Shown piece after piece: positions 27,075-36,857 of a stretch of 38,743 nucleotides of DNA. Both the position numbers and the translations under genes were made by a program. The notes under the pieces were generated by a model. The model did no database searches. It saw nothing but the letters and a program-made list of their open reading frames with translations, and was not told the origin of the DNA. Within the stretch, counting starts at the first letter, position 1. Each line of letters starts with the position of its first letter. Source of the stretch: an uncultured bacterium (lineage in GTDB: Bacteria; Cyanobacteriota; Vampirovibrionia; LMEP-6097); NCBI GenBank assembly GCA_903930015.1, contig CAIYXB010000193.1:1-38743 (forward strand), in the 5' to 3' direction.

Positions 27075-28184
27075 CTATTCCCAGTCATCAAGAATTGCGC
27101 CTTTAGCGTACTCTGTAGCCCTTGTTTCAAAGAAATTAGCGTGCTCTTTACCATTTACCATTAAATTCAACCAAGGTAGTGGATTTTCTGTGATATCATA
27201 TTTAGGATCTAAGTTAAGGTCACCAAGTCTTTTGTTTGCGACATAGCGAATATACTTTTTCACGTCTTCAGGCTTTAGCCCTTCAACAGCACCAAGGGCA
27301 AAGCAAGTATCAATAAAATTATCTTCTAAAAGCACCATCTCATCGCAAGCCTTGTAAAGCTTATCTCTAAAATCTTCAGTCCAAAGATAAGGTCTTTCAG
27401 AAATATATTCTCTAAAGAGTGCGCAAACGCCTTCTGAGTGTAAAGATTCATCACGTATAGACCAAGTGATAATTTGACCTACGTTTTTAAGCAATCCACG
27501 TCTTGGGAAATTCATTAGAATTGCAAAACTCGCAAACAAAGAAACTCCTTCCATGAATCCACCAAAGCAAGCAAGATTATAAGCAATATCTTCTTCAGTA
27601 TCTATTTTTAAATTCTGTAGATATTCATATTTGTTTTTCATTGCTTCGTATTCACGAAAAGCTTTGTATTCTACATCAGGTAATCCTAAAGTATCATTTA
27701 AATGTGAGTAAGCCCAAACATGCACTGTTTCCATTGCAGCAAAGGCTGTCAGCATCATGGTAATTTCTGGTTTTGGGAAAACGGTTACTAATTGAGTATT
27801 ATAATTATTTTGAACTTCAAGATCACCTTGAGTAAAAAATCTCAAAACTTGAATAATCAAATTTGATTCTTGCGCTGTCAGTTTAGTTTTAAAATCAACT
27901 AAATCATCAGCCATCGGAACTTCAGTTGGTAGCCAGTGTGCTTGTTGTTGTAATTTGAAATACTCAAAAAATTGTGGGTATTCAAAAGGTTTGTAATAAT
28001 CTCTTAAACGTAATATATCTCTTTTTTGAAACTCAACTACTTTAACCGGAGCCTTAGTCTCCTCAAAATCTTCTATTAACGCAGCAGTAGCTTCTTTAAT
28101 TTGTTCTTTTGCTTCCATAACCTTAGTTTGAAGATTAGCTCTTTTTTCTATTTCTGGGGTTATTGCAAGGTTTGTTTTTGACAT
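27075..28184 (-). CDS. nrdB: Ribonucleoside-diphosphate reductase beta subunit (class I)
   Basis: TQGDLEVQNNY, METVHVWAYSH (Fe ligands E/H plus radical Tyr position), EGVSLFASF, SIRDESLHSEG. Confidence 0.94.
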   Translation of the reverse strand: MSKTNLAITPEIEKRANLQTKVMEAKEQIKEATAALIEDFEETKAPVKVVEFQKRDILRLRDYYKPFEYPQFFEYFKLQQQAHWLPTEVPMADDLVDFKTKLTAQESNLIIQVLRFFTQGDLEVQNNYNTQLVTVFPKPEITMMLTAFAAMETVHVWAYSHLNDTLGLPDVEYKAFREYEAMKNKYEYLQNLKIDTEEDIAYNLACFGGFMEGVSLFASFAILMNFPRRGLLKNVGQIITWSIRDESLHSEGVCALFREYISERPYLWTEDFRDKLYKACDEMVLLEDNFIDTCFALGAVEGLKPEDVKKYIRYVANKRLGDLNLDPKYDITENPLPWLNLMVNGKEHANFFETRATEYAKGAILDDWE

Positions 28185-28279
28185 TAAATTGTTACTCCAA
28201 CAGGTTATAAAAGCAGATAAAGATAAGACTATCCATATTCTGCACTAGTTTTGTAGACGAAGCTTTCTAAAGAAAGTAT

Positions 28280-28295
28280 CCCATATATCTAGTGT
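28280..28295 (-). promoter_or_regulatory. Candidate NrdR box upstream of nrdB
   Basis: CCCATATATCTAGTGT matches 12/16 of acaCwAtATaTwGtgt; no convincing second box at the usual spacing. Confidence 0.3.
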
Positions 28296-28528
28296 AATTT
28301 TTGCAATATTTTACTTAAATTACGCTGGATATGTATCCAAGGATCTTTAATATAGAGCTTTTTGCAGAGCTATGCAAGGCTAAGCAGTCTTTATTTTCCT
28401 AATAAAAATCTAATTTAACGTGAGTGGTCTAAAACCCTTTAATCAAAAGGCTTAAAGAGAAAAGAGCTTGGATAAAAAGAACTTAATTGAAAAACAATTG
28501 ACCAATTCAAATATCTAATAACTTAAAA

Positions 28529-28936
28529 CTAGTGTCCGTGATCGTCATGACAGGTATTGCAGTGATTGCAAAGTTTCATGTTGATAAAGTGAGAAGCAGC
28601 GATCGAAAGGCCGCCTAGTGCCATTAATAGTGGCTCAGGTAGTGCTATTGATTCAAGTCTTGAAAGATATATAAAACAAGCACCTAAAAGTAAAAGATAT
28701 AAAGGTTCAAATTTACGGTGATCCTTGTAGAAACCCCATACCAAGCTTAAAAAAGCTAAACCTAAACTCACTAAAATTATTGTTGTTTCAAATTTTTCTT
28801 CAAAAATAAATCCAAGTCCAATCAAAGGTGCAACGGTAATTAAAATAGGGGCCATAGCACAATGAACGGCACAAGCAGAGCTTATAGCCATGCCAATTTT
28901 GTCTAAGATATTTTTTTTATTTATTCGCGCAAGCAC
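28529..28936 (-). CDS. MerC-like membrane protein
   Basis: SSACAVHCAMAPILITVAPLIG, four hydrophobic segments, Cys/His tail NHCNTCHDDHGH. Confidence 0.8.
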   Translation of the reverse strand: MLARINKKNILDKIGMAISSACAVHCAMAPILITVAPLIGLGFIFEEKFETTIILVSLGLAFLSLVWGFYKDHRKFEPLYLLLLGACFIYLSRLESIALPEPLLMALGGLSIAASHFINMKLCNHCNTCHDDHGH

Positions 28937-29012
28937 CTAAGTACTATTTTAGCTTATTGAGTAAAGCTATGTTGAAAATCAAATAAAACCTTTATTTGGA
29001 GAAAAGCGAATA

Positions 29013-29033
29013 CCCCGAAGCTTGCTTCGAGGG
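29013..29033. repeat. Short GC-rich hairpin
   Basis: CCC-CGAAG-CTTG-CTTCG-A-GGG. Confidence 0.5.
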
Positions 29034-29047
29034 ATGAGCGTCACGTT

Positions 29048-29130
29048 AAAAGCCACCTTACCTAAAATTTCTCTAATTTCGCAGCAAGTCAGTGAGGTAT
29101 TTACGAGAAATTTTAGGTAAGGTGGCTTTT
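29048..29130. repeat. Perfect 26-bp inverted repeat with 31-nt loop
   Basis: AAAAGCCACCTTACCTAAAATTTCTC (29048-29073) and GAGAAATTTTAGGTAAGGTGGCTTTT (29105-29130) are exact reverse complements. Confidence 0.9.
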
Positions 29131-29198
29131 ATCAAGGTTTTTTTACAAGCTAAAGAAAACAATTCAAGAGATTGAAGAAAATCTCAGACGCATATTTT

Positions 29199-30512
29199 TT
29201 AAGCAAGCAATCTTACTTGGCGTACTCTATTTTCGGTATGTTCTTCAATGCGGAGTTTCTTGTCCTCTACTTCTACCAAATCCCCAACTTTAGGCTCTGT
29301 ACCAATTAAACCAAAAACAAAACCACCAATTGTATCGTAATGTTCTGATCTAAAATTCGTACCAATCTCTTCATTTACATCATCAAGCAAAAGTAAACCA
29401 TCAATTAAAATATCTCCGTTATCAAGTTTGATAATTGGATCTCTTTCTTGGTTGTCTTCTTCATCTTCGATTTCACCAAAAACTTCTTCAACAATATCTT
29501 CGACTGTAACAAGACCACAAGTTCCACCAAACTCATCAATTAAGATTGCCATTTGTTTTTTCTTTTCTTGCATTAATTTTAATAGATCTAAAACGTACAT
29601 TCCGTCTGATACTTTAAGAATGTCACTTAAAAGAGTTTTGATATTATTATTGATTTGTTTTTTTTGATAAGCGTTTAAAAAGTCCTTAATAGTGCAATAG
29701 CCAATAATATTATCCATCTTGTCTTCAAAAACTGGAAATCTAGAATGAGTGGATGCAGTCGCTTCCTGAGCGGCTTCTTCGATAGTCATACTTGCGTTAA
29801 GACAAAATATATCAGATCTTGGCACCATTATTTCTCTTGCAATAGTATCGTTGAAATCAAAAACATTTTGCATGATTTGTTCTTCATCTTCTTCAAGTAC
29901 TCCTTGAGCTTGCGAACTACTAAGTATCAGTTTTAATTCATCTTCAGTGTGAGAACTATCTTCAAAATTTGCTTCAATATTAAGCATTCTAAGTGCAATA
30001 TTTGAAAACCAATTGAGTATTTGAACTGGTATTTTAAAAAGGATGTATAAAAATCTTAAATAGCCAGCAAGTGCAAAAGCAATTCCTTCAGGGTTAATGA
30101 TAGAAAGGTTTTTAGGAATTACTTCACCGAGAATTACATGGAAAAAAGTAATTAAAGCAATTGATAAAACAATTGATAGTGGATGAGTATCAAAAGTAAG
30201 ATTTAAGTCAATAAATATTGGTTGTAAAACCTTTGATAATTCGGCTTCAGCAACAGCACCAAGAGCTAAACTAGCGATCGTAATTCCAATTTGACATGCC
30301 GAAATATAGTCATTGATTTTACTTGTAATAACTTGTAGTAATTTCGCAGTTTTAATTTTTTTAGGTGAGTAATCATTATCGTTTGGATCAGCATCCGCTA
30401 TGTGATCTATTTGAGTTCGCCTAAGTCTTGCTATGGCAAATTCACCTGCGACAAATGTAGCATTTAAAAATATCAGAAAAAAAATTAAAAGTATCGAGGG
30501 AAGGTGTTCCAT
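29199..30512 (-). CDS. Hemolysin-family/CNNM-CorC protein (DUF21, CBS pair, CorC_HlyC)
   Basis: DUF21 membrane domain, VMVPRSDIFCL-type motif (EIMVPRSDIFCL), AILIDEFGGTCGLVTVEDIVEEVFGEIEDE. Confidence 0.92.
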   Translation of the reverse strand: MEHLPSILLIFFLIFLNATFVAGEFAIARLRRTQIDHIADADPNDNDYSPKKIKTAKLLQVITSKINDYISACQIGITIASLALGAVAEAELSKVLQPIFIDLNLTFDTHPLSIVLSIALITFFHVILGEVIPKNLSIINPEGIAFALAGYLRFLYILFKIPVQILNWFSNIALRMLNIEANFEDSSHTEDELKLILSSSQAQGVLEEDEEQIMQNVFDFNDTIAREIMVPRSDIFCLNASMTIEEAAQEATASTHSRFPVFEDKMDNIIGYCTIKDFLNAYQKKQINNNIKTLLSDILKVSDGMYVLDLLKLMQEKKKQMAILIDEFGGTCGLVTVEDIVEEVFGEIEDEEDNQERDPIIKLDNGDILIDGLLLLDDVNEEIGTNFRSEHYDTIGGFVFGLIGTEPKVGDLVEVEDKKLRIEEHTENRVRQVRLLA

Positions 30513-30642
30513 CTGGGTTTATTATAGGAATAATATACCACGTCAGGCTTAGGTTTTAGGGGTTTTTTGCTAAATCTACACTAAATTTCGGGCTTTTTTT
30601 ACTTGAGCTAGGTTCTTTGCTCTATGCTGCTTTAAACTCATC

Positions 30643-31527
30643 ATGACGTTATTTACGGGTATGTTAAAAGCAAAAATTTTAAGGGTTTTATTTATATTAG
30701 TTACTGTTTTGTTAACAAGCCTGCCTGCGCAAGCAGCTGCTGAGGAAGATACCTCTATAAATAATGAAACATTAACGGGTGGAATTGTTACTAATGAAGG
30801 TTATTATTTACCAAAATCTACTAGAATACCAGTCACGCTAAGGACTCCAATTGATACTAGAGTAAATAACGTTGGCGATATGATTACAGCACAGACAACT
30901 CAAGATCTAGTGATTGGAGGTCATGTAGTAGTGCCAGCTAGAAGTTTTTTACATGGTCATATTACAGAATTGCAAGCTCCAGGAAGATTTCATAAAGCAC
31001 CAAAATTAAATATCAGTTTTGATAGTCTATCGCTACCTGGATCAACCGGTAAAAGAAAGTCAGTGAACCTGTTTGCGAGTATTAATGCTGCAGAAGTATT
31101 AAAGAAAGCAGAAGCTGTTAATGATGGGGCAAGCTATAAATCTAAAGCTAAAAAATACGGAGCGGCAGGCGCAGCTATTGGTGCACTTGCTTTGCACGGT
31201 GCAACTAGAGGAGTGCCACAATTTCAAATAATGGGAATCACGGCGCTGAGCCAATTTGGTTATTTAGCAGGTGGTGCAATAGGTGGTGCTTTAATAGCAT
31301 CTAGTCTTATTACTAAAGATGATGTACGCATGGAGCCAGGTACTGAACTTGTTGTTATGGTTGATGCAACAACTATGGATAACTTCGAGGAATTTCATCC
31401 TTTATCTCAGGATAATTTGAAAGATTTGGGACCAGAAGATGCTTATGATACTTTTGGTACGATCAAGTCAGAGCCTTTAGCAGACCTCACGGATAAGAAA
31501 AAAATCAATAAGGCAAGCATTTTATAG
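30643..31527 (+). CDS. Exported protein with TrbI/BON-like beta region and glycine-zipper segment
   Basis: Signal peptide ending LPAQAAA; LPKSTRIPVTLRTPIDTRVNNVGDMITAQTTQDLVIGGHVVVPARSFLHGHI; AGGAIGGALIASSLI. Confidence 0.65.
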   Translation: MTLFTGMLKAKILRVLFILVTVLLTSLPAQAAAEEDTSINNETLTGGIVTNEGYYLPKSTRIPVTLRTPIDTRVNNVGDMITAQTTQDLVIGGHVVVPARSFLHGHITELQAPGRFHKAPKLNISFDSLSLPGSTGKRKSVNLFASINAAEVLKKAEAVNDGASYKSKAKKYGAAGAAIGALALHGATRGVPQFQIMGITALSQFGYLAGGAIGGALIASSLITKDDVRMEPGTELVVMVDATTMDNFEEFHPLSQDNLKDLGPEDAYDTFGTIKSEPLADLTDKKKINKASIL

Positions 31528-31536
31528 GGTAACCCT

Positions 31537-31553
31537 TTGGGGTCTGACCCCAA
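31537..31553. repeat. Short hairpin TTGGGGT-CTG-ACCCCAA
   Basis: Perfect 7-bp arms, 3-nt loop, just after the 30643-31527 CDS. Confidence 0.6.
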
Positions 31554-31562
31554 TAGATTCAA

Positions 31563-31593
31563 AAAAAAGCCCAGAAATTTTCTGGGCTTTTTT
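31563..31593. terminator. Bidirectional intrinsic terminator
   Basis: AAAAAAGCCCAGAA-ATT-TTCTGGGCTTTTTT between convergent genes. Confidence 0.9.
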
Positions 31594-31626
31594 AATTCAT
31601 ATTTCGATTGTCTTTTTTCTTCTAAC

Positions 31627-32232
31627 TTAAGCAGCAGGTGCAGTAGGAGCTTCAGCATTAGGAGCTGGAGCAGCAGGAGCTTCAGCAGCAGGCGCAGGCG
31701 CAGCAGCAGGTGCTGGATTCACGCTTGGAGCTTGAACATCTACTAAAGTTACTTCAAAGTTTAAATCTTTACCAGCAAGTGGGTGATTGTAATCTAAAGT
31801 AACATTTTGCTCGTCAATTTTTACAACTTTCATTGGAGTTTGAACAACTTGACCATTTGGACCTTTGTTATTTGCGAAAATAACAGCTCCTTCTTTAAGC
31901 TCGATGTTAGCGAATTTGCCATCTTTAGGTAAAGTAATAACTTTAGCTGCATCAGGCTCACCGTAAGCATCTTTAGCTTTAACTAAAAAAGTTTTAGTTT
32001 GACCAGGCTTAAGAGCAATAACTTGTTTCTCAAACTCAGGTATAACTTGGTTAGCACCAACTAAGAATGCTAATGGTTGTTTATTTTCAGTAGTATCAAA
32101 AACAGTTCCGTCAGCTAAAGTACCTTTGTAATTTACTTTAACTATAGAGCCATTTGATATTGGAGCTTGCTTAGCGCAAGATACAAAACTAAAAGCAAAA
32201 AGACCGATAATAAATAATTTTAAATTTTTCAT
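31627..32232 (-). CDS. FKBP-type peptidyl-prolyl isomerase (SlyD-like), lipoprotein with Ala/Pro-rich tail
   Basis: MKNLKLFIIGLFAFSFVSCAK lipobox; VKVNYKGTLADGTVFDTT, QVIPEFEKQVIALKPGQTKTF; start placed at 32232 (GAGGAA upstream). Confidence 0.9.
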   Translation of the reverse strand: MKNLKLFIIGLFAFSFVSCAKQAPISNGSIVKVNYKGTLADGTVFDTTENKQPLAFLVGANQVIPEFEKQVIALKPGQTKTFLVKAKDAYGEPDAAKVITLPKDGKFANIELKEGAVIFANNKGPNGQVVQTPMKVVKIDEQNVTLDYNHPLAGKDLNFEVTLVDVQAPSVNPAPAAAPAPAAEAPAAPAPNAEAPTAPAA

Positions 32233-32428
32233 GTGACTAATATTCCTCAACTCAAATGATTCTAAAACAAGTATCAAACTTTGTAAGCTTATATTAAGAA
32301 TTTCTTTTGAAATTGACACCTCTCAATCGGTTCGGTGGCTTTTGTCCTGTCGTTCATGCATCAAAGCACTTCGTTGGTATTCGTTTTACTCTAAATAATA
32401 TCTTGATGAGTATATACAGTGAAAGGGT

Positions 32429-33094
32429 TTAACCGATCATGTCAATTGGTTGATAATTTTCTCTTGCCAAATAATCTCTCATTATATTTTCTACATAATG
32501 TTGAGTTTCTTGGTAAGGTGGAATGCCATTGTATTTTTCAACAGCTCCAGGACCTGCATTATAAGCAGCAAGGGCTTTTTGAATATTTCCATCAAAGTTT
32601 TTTAATTGTTTAGCAAGGTAGGTAATTCCGCCTCGTACGTTTTGGTATGGATTACTAGAATTAAAAACACCAAGTGATTTTGCAGTCGTTGGCATTAGTT
32701 GCATTAACCCTTGTGCGCCAGCATGGCTTTTAGCGTTTGGATTGAAACCAGACTCTTGTTTGATTACACTTCTCACTAAATTAGAATCAATTTTTACGTC
32801 ATATTCAGAACTTAATTCTTTTGCTGTTTGTTCTATAAATTCCTCAAAATCATCAGGTAGTTTTGAAAAATCATCTTTGATGACTTTTCCTTTTAAAACC
32901 TTTGTTGCAATAGGCTTCTGTGTTTCAAAAGTTTCTTGAGGTTTAAGTTTTTCATTTAAAATATTTTCAAAACCAATACTATCTTTTTTTTCAACTTTAG
33001 TATTTGCGGTGATTTTTTGTGCAAGACTAGAATCGATACTTTGCATGTAAGTATCTAGGTAAGCCATTCTTTTTTGAATAAAGTTCAAGGACAT
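32429..33094 (-). CDS. SLT-domain lytic transglycosylase
   Basis: SVIKQESGFNPNAKSHAGAQGLMQLMPTTAKSLGV; NVRGGITYLAKQLKNFDGNIQKALAAYNAGPGAVEKY. Confidence 0.92.
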   Translation of the reverse strand: MSLNFIQKRMAYLDTYMQSIDSSLAQKITANTKVEKKDSIGFENILNEKLKPQETFETQKPIATKVLKGKVIKDDFSKLPDDFEEFIEQTAKELSSEYDVKIDSNLVRSVIKQESGFNPNAKSHAGAQGLMQLMPTTAKSLGVFNSSNPYQNVRGGITYLAKQLKNFDGNIQKALAAYNAGPGAVEKYNGIPPYQETQHYVENIMRDYLARENYQPIDMIG

Positions 33095-33198
33095 GGTTAT
33101 TCATATATATTGAGCCTTTTTTGAAAAAGGTCTAATTAGTTTAAAAGGTCTATTTAGAATTTATGTTCTAGTCTAGACGGACTAGAGTCTTATGATTC

Positions 33199-33396
33199 TC
33201 ATTTATCAGTTTCTTTACTAGTGCTTTTGACTTCTGCTTTAAACTCTTCTGTAGCTTCTTCTAAGCCAGTCTTAAGTCCTTTGAGACCTTTACCAAGGTT
33301 TTTACCTAATTCAGGTAGCTTTTTAGGGCCAAAAATGATCAAAGCGATAACTAAAATCACAACTATTTCAGGTAAACCGAGTCCAAATGGAAGCAT
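33199..33396 (-). CDS. tatA: Sec-independent translocase subunit TatA
   Basis: GLGLPEIVVILVIALIIFGPKKLPELGKNLGKGLKGLKTG. Confidence 0.93.
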   Translation of the reverse strand: MLPFGLGLPEIVVILVIALIIFGPKKLPELGKNLGKGLKGLKTGLEEATEEFKAEVKSTSKETDK

Positions 33397-33425
33397 ACTC
33401 TTAATTATAGAGTATTAGTGGTTTC

Positions 33426-34640
33426 TTAGACTTTAGAGACCTGACTTTCCATAAATAGCGAAAGCCTTTCCATACCACGTTTAATATCTTCAAGAGGTTG
33501 CACCATCGCAAGTCTTACATAGTCTTCACCAAAATTACCAAAAGTTTGTCCAGGCACAAGTACAACACCTGTATTTTCTAGAACATCAATTGCAAAATCA
33601 AAAGAGCTTTTGTTTGCATCGATATATCTTTGTGGAATTGGCATCCAGAAATACATTGCACCACCTGGTTTCATAACATCAAAGCCCATGTTTTTTAAAG
33701 CAGGGTAAAGGTAATCACGTCTTTCTTGATAAGTTAATCTTACTTCTTCACGATAGCTATCACCAAGTTGTAGTGCTGCGATTCCAGCTTCTTGGATTCC
33801 CATACAAACACCATAATCAATATTGGTTTTTAATTTGTATAGTGTTTCAATAATATTAGCGTTACCAACGGCAAAGCCCAAGCGCATTCCAGCCATGTTG
33901 TAAGTTTTTGAGAAAGTATGAAATTCGATCGCAATATCCATCGCACCGCGAACTTCAAAAATAGAGCATGGTTTATGATTATCAAACCAAATCTCCGAGT
34001 ATGCTAAATCACTTATAAGAAGAATATTGTATTCTTTACAAATCTTAACTACTTTTTCTAGGTAATCCTTACCAACAACAGCTCCTGTCGGATTGTTTGG
34101 ATAAGAGATAAACATTATTTTTGCGCGTAGTAAAGTGTCTTCTGAAAGTTCATCTAAATCACCAACAAAATTATTTTCTGGTTTTAATTTAAGTTCAAAA
34201 ACCTGTCCGCCTGCAAGCACTGTACCGCGCATGTGCACTGGATAGTAAGGCGATGGAATAATACTCATAAAACCTTCTTGCATATAAGCAAAAGCAATAT
34301 GTGCTATTCCTTCTTTTGATCCAAGTAAAGGTAAAATTTGATTGTCAGGATTTAGCTCAACGCCAAATCTTTCTGAAAACCACTCAGCAATTTCTTTTTT
34401 GAAAGATGGCAGTCCGCGAAAAATAGGATATTTTTGATTGCGAGGTTTTTTCATTCCTTCGTAAAGTGCTTTCAGTACGCTATCTTCAGTTTGACGATCT
34501 GGTGAACCTAAAGAAAGATCACAAAGATCTCTACCTTGCTCAACAAGCCTATTTTTCATCTCATCAAGTTGACCAAAGGCGTAGTCAGGCATCTCAACGA
34601 GTCTTAGTGAAGGAAGGATTTTGTGAAATGGTGACTTCAT
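33426..34640 (-). CDS. Class I/II PLP aminotransferase (LL-diaminopimelate aminotransferase-like)
   Basis: GSPDRQTEDSVLKAL, ISYPNNPTGAVV, HTFSKTYNMAGMRLGFAVGN. Confidence 0.85.
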   Translation of the reverse strand: MKSPFHKILPSLRLVEMPDYAFGQLDEMKNRLVEQGRDLCDLSLGSPDRQTEDSVLKALYEGMKKPRNQKYPIFRGLPSFKKEIAEWFSERFGVELNPDNQILPLLGSKEGIAHIAFAYMQEGFMSIIPSPYYPVHMRGTVLAGGQVFELKLKPENNFVGDLDELSEDTLLRAKIMFISYPNNPTGAVVGKDYLEKVVKICKEYNILLISDLAYSEIWFDNHKPCSIFEVRGAMDIAIEFHTFSKTYNMAGMRLGFAVGNANIIETLYKLKTNIDYGVCMGIQEAGIAALQLGDSYREEVRLTYQERRDYLYPALKNMGFDVMKPGGAMYFWMPIPQRYIDANKSSFDFAIDVLENTGVVLVPGQTFGNFGEDYVRLAMVQPLEDIKRGMERLSLFMESQVSKV

Positions 34641-34830
34641 AAATTTTTCTTTTAATAGCTCAAAATTGTATCACTATATAAAGAAGTCTTTTTAAATGGA
34701 AAGTCAAAACATCACCAAGATTAATAATATTATCTAAACTTTAGTTAACAAAGCCTATTATATTGAATTTAAATTAATTCAAAAACAATAGAGTTTTAGT
34801 CTACTAATACCTCAGTTTTTTAAAGTGTTC

Positions 34831-36783
34831 TTAGTTATAAATAAACCAAGCAACCATAAGCATTGCAGCGCTTATCATTACAAGTACATAGTTTTGCAGC
34901 TTGCCTGATTGCTGTACTTTAAGTACTTCACCAACAAACTCAGTACCGCGCCAGCAAATACCATTGATGATAAAGCCTTCAATAATAATGACTTCAAAAG
35001 CTTTCCAGGTAAATCTAAACAAGAACATAAAGCCAGCTACAATCACATCATAAATTTCATCGATCCACCATTTATTAGATGAACCAGAATAAACAATCGC
35101 AAAACTAGATTTAAACCATTCATTGACAGTCTTATCACCGATTTTGATTTGCTGGATATAAATTAAATAAGCAGCAATAGTACCCACTAAAAACATAGTG
35201 AAAGGTATATAACCAAAAGGTAGACTCATTTCATGCATCACAAACTCCATTGCCGATTGTCCTTGCTCCATGTGTGAGTGGAAATGATGATCCAAGTAGT
35301 GTTGAAGTTTGTAATTTGTAAATGGTGAACCCCAGAAGCCAAGAATGATTGAAGGGATAGCAAGTATCATAAGTGGTCCTGTTACACAAAGTGGCTGCTC
35401 GTGCGGGTGAGCATGACCTCTATACTTACCTTCAAAAGTCATAAAATAAATTCTAAACATATAAAAAGCTGTCATTCCAGCTGTGATTGCAGCGATCCAA
35501 AACAAAGGCATGTTTACTTCCCATGCTTTTGCAATGATCATATCTTTTGACCAAAACCCGCTCATGAAAGGGAATCCAGAGATTGATAAAGTTCCAATTA
35601 AAAATGTTATAGCAGTGATAGGCATGTGCTTTCTAAGCCCGCCCATCTCACGCATATCTTGCTCGTGGTGACAGCCCATGATAACAGAACCTGAACCTAA
35701 GAAAAGCATTGCTTTAAACATCGCGTGTGTTACTAAGTGAAACATCGCGATCTGTGGAGCACCAAGACCAGCTGCCATCACCATGTAACCTAGTTGTGAA
35801 CAGGTAGAGTAAGCAAGTCCTTTTTTAATATCGTTTTGCGAAAATGCAATAGTTGCAGCAAAAATCGCTGTAATACCACCAACCCAAGCAACGACTTGTA
35901 GAGCTTGAGATCCATCAATACTGAGTATTGGAAAAATACGAGCAATAAGATAAACGCCAGCAGCAACCATTGTTGCAGCGTGGATTAAAGCTGAGATAGG
36001 AGTAGGACCTTCCATTGCATCTGGAAGCCATATGTGCAGCGGGAATTGAGCTGATTTTGCAGCTGCACCCATGAAAATTAAAATCCCAATTGTTGTAATT
36101 GAGATGAGTCCAGTTACTGCAAGTTCATTTGTAGCAATAGCTTGCATTGTGATTTCTTTAAGTTGAGTAAAGCCAAGTGCAACAGCGCCAGTGTTTTCGT
36201 AAATCCCTTTTGTAAAATAGTAAAGTAAAATCAGACCTAAAAGAAAGCCAGCATCACCAACTCTGTTTACAACAAAAGCTTTTTTGCAAGCGTGCGCAGC
36301 AGAAGGTTTGTACCACCAAAAACCAATAAGTAAGAACGAACAAACACCAACAAGCTCCCAGAAAAAGTACATCTGGAACAAGTTTGTAGAGATTACAAGT
36401 CCAAGCATGGAAAAAGTAAAAAGTGAAAGGTAAGAATAGAATCTAGTATATCCAGAGTCTTCATCCATATAACCGTGAGTATAAATTTGTACAAGCAAGC
36501 TGACTAAATTCACTGTAAGCAGCATGATGATTGCAAGTGGATCTATGAGCGAGCCCATTTCTAGATGGAAACTGCCAGCTTTAATCCAAGTATAGTTTTG
36601 TTCGATAGCCTCATGACCGTGAAAACTAAAAAAGACTGATAGAGAGTGTGCAAGTCCAAGTGCAACAGCTGCTATTGAAAGCCCTGAAGAAATCACTCTA
36701 CTTTTGTGAGTAAAGAGCATAATTAGCACCGCAGAAATAAGCGGGTAAATTGCAATTAGGTAAGCGTTTTCAATACTAAACAT
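34831..36783 (-). CDS. nuoL: NADH-quinone oxidoreductase subunit L (NDH-1 subunit 5)
   Basis: Multi-TM; FFWELVGVCSFLLIGFWW, VNRVGDAGFLLGL, KSAQFPLHIWLPDAMEGPTPISALIHAATMVAAGVYLIAR, DIKKGLAYSTCSQLGYM. Confidence 0.95.
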   Translation of the reverse strand: MFSIENAYLIAIYPLISAVLIMLFTHKSRVISSGLSIAAVALGLAHSLSVFFSFHGHEAIEQNYTWIKAGSFHLEMGSLIDPLAIIMLLTVNLVSLLVQIYTHGYMDEDSGYTRFYSYLSLFTFSMLGLVISTNLFQMYFFWELVGVCSFLLIGFWWYKPSAAHACKKAFVVNRVGDAGFLLGLILLYYFTKGIYENTGAVALGFTQLKEITMQAIATNELAVTGLISITTIGILIFMGAAAKSAQFPLHIWLPDAMEGPTPISALIHAATMVAAGVYLIARIFPILSIDGSQALQVVAWVGGITAIFAATIAFSQNDIKKGLAYSTCSQLGYMVMAAGLGAPQIAMFHLVTHAMFKAMLFLGSGSVIMGCHHEQDMREMGGLRKHMPITAITFLIGTLSISGFPFMSGFWSKDMIIAKAWEVNMPLFWIAAITAGMTAFYMFRIYFMTFEGKYRGHAHPHEQPLCVTGPLMILAIPSIILGFWGSPFTNYKLQHYLDHHFHSHMEQGQSAMEFVMHEMSLPFGYIPFTMFLVGTIAAYLIYIQQIKIGDKTVNEWFKSSFAIVYSGSSNKWWIDEIYDVIVAGFMFLFRFTWKAFEVIIIEGFIINGICWRGTEFVGEVLKVQQSGKLQNYVLVMISAAMLMVAWFIYN

Positions 36784-36857
36784 AGGACAAGATACATCTT
36801 ATATCAGTTTTTCTTTGGTGTCTTGTAGGCTATGCTATAATTGTAAATACACTTATT

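Noticed and set aside
28311-28326. Second NrdR box at the usual ~31-bp spacing
   Set aside because: TTACTTAAATTACGCT matches the consensus poorly.
31443-31746. ORFs 31443-31658(-) and 31537-31746(+)
   Set aside because: Both run through the bidirectional terminator and the FKBP tail; compositions are artefacts of repeats.
32320-32420. Possible degraded dispersed repeat upstream of the FKBP gene
   Set aside because: Only short matches such as GTCCTGTCG to the 2990 region; not convincing.
34763-34782. TTGAATT-TAAATT-AATTCAA inverted repeat upstream of the aminotransferase
   Set aside because: Pure AT-rich symmetry in AT-rich intergenic DNA; not distinguishable from chance.
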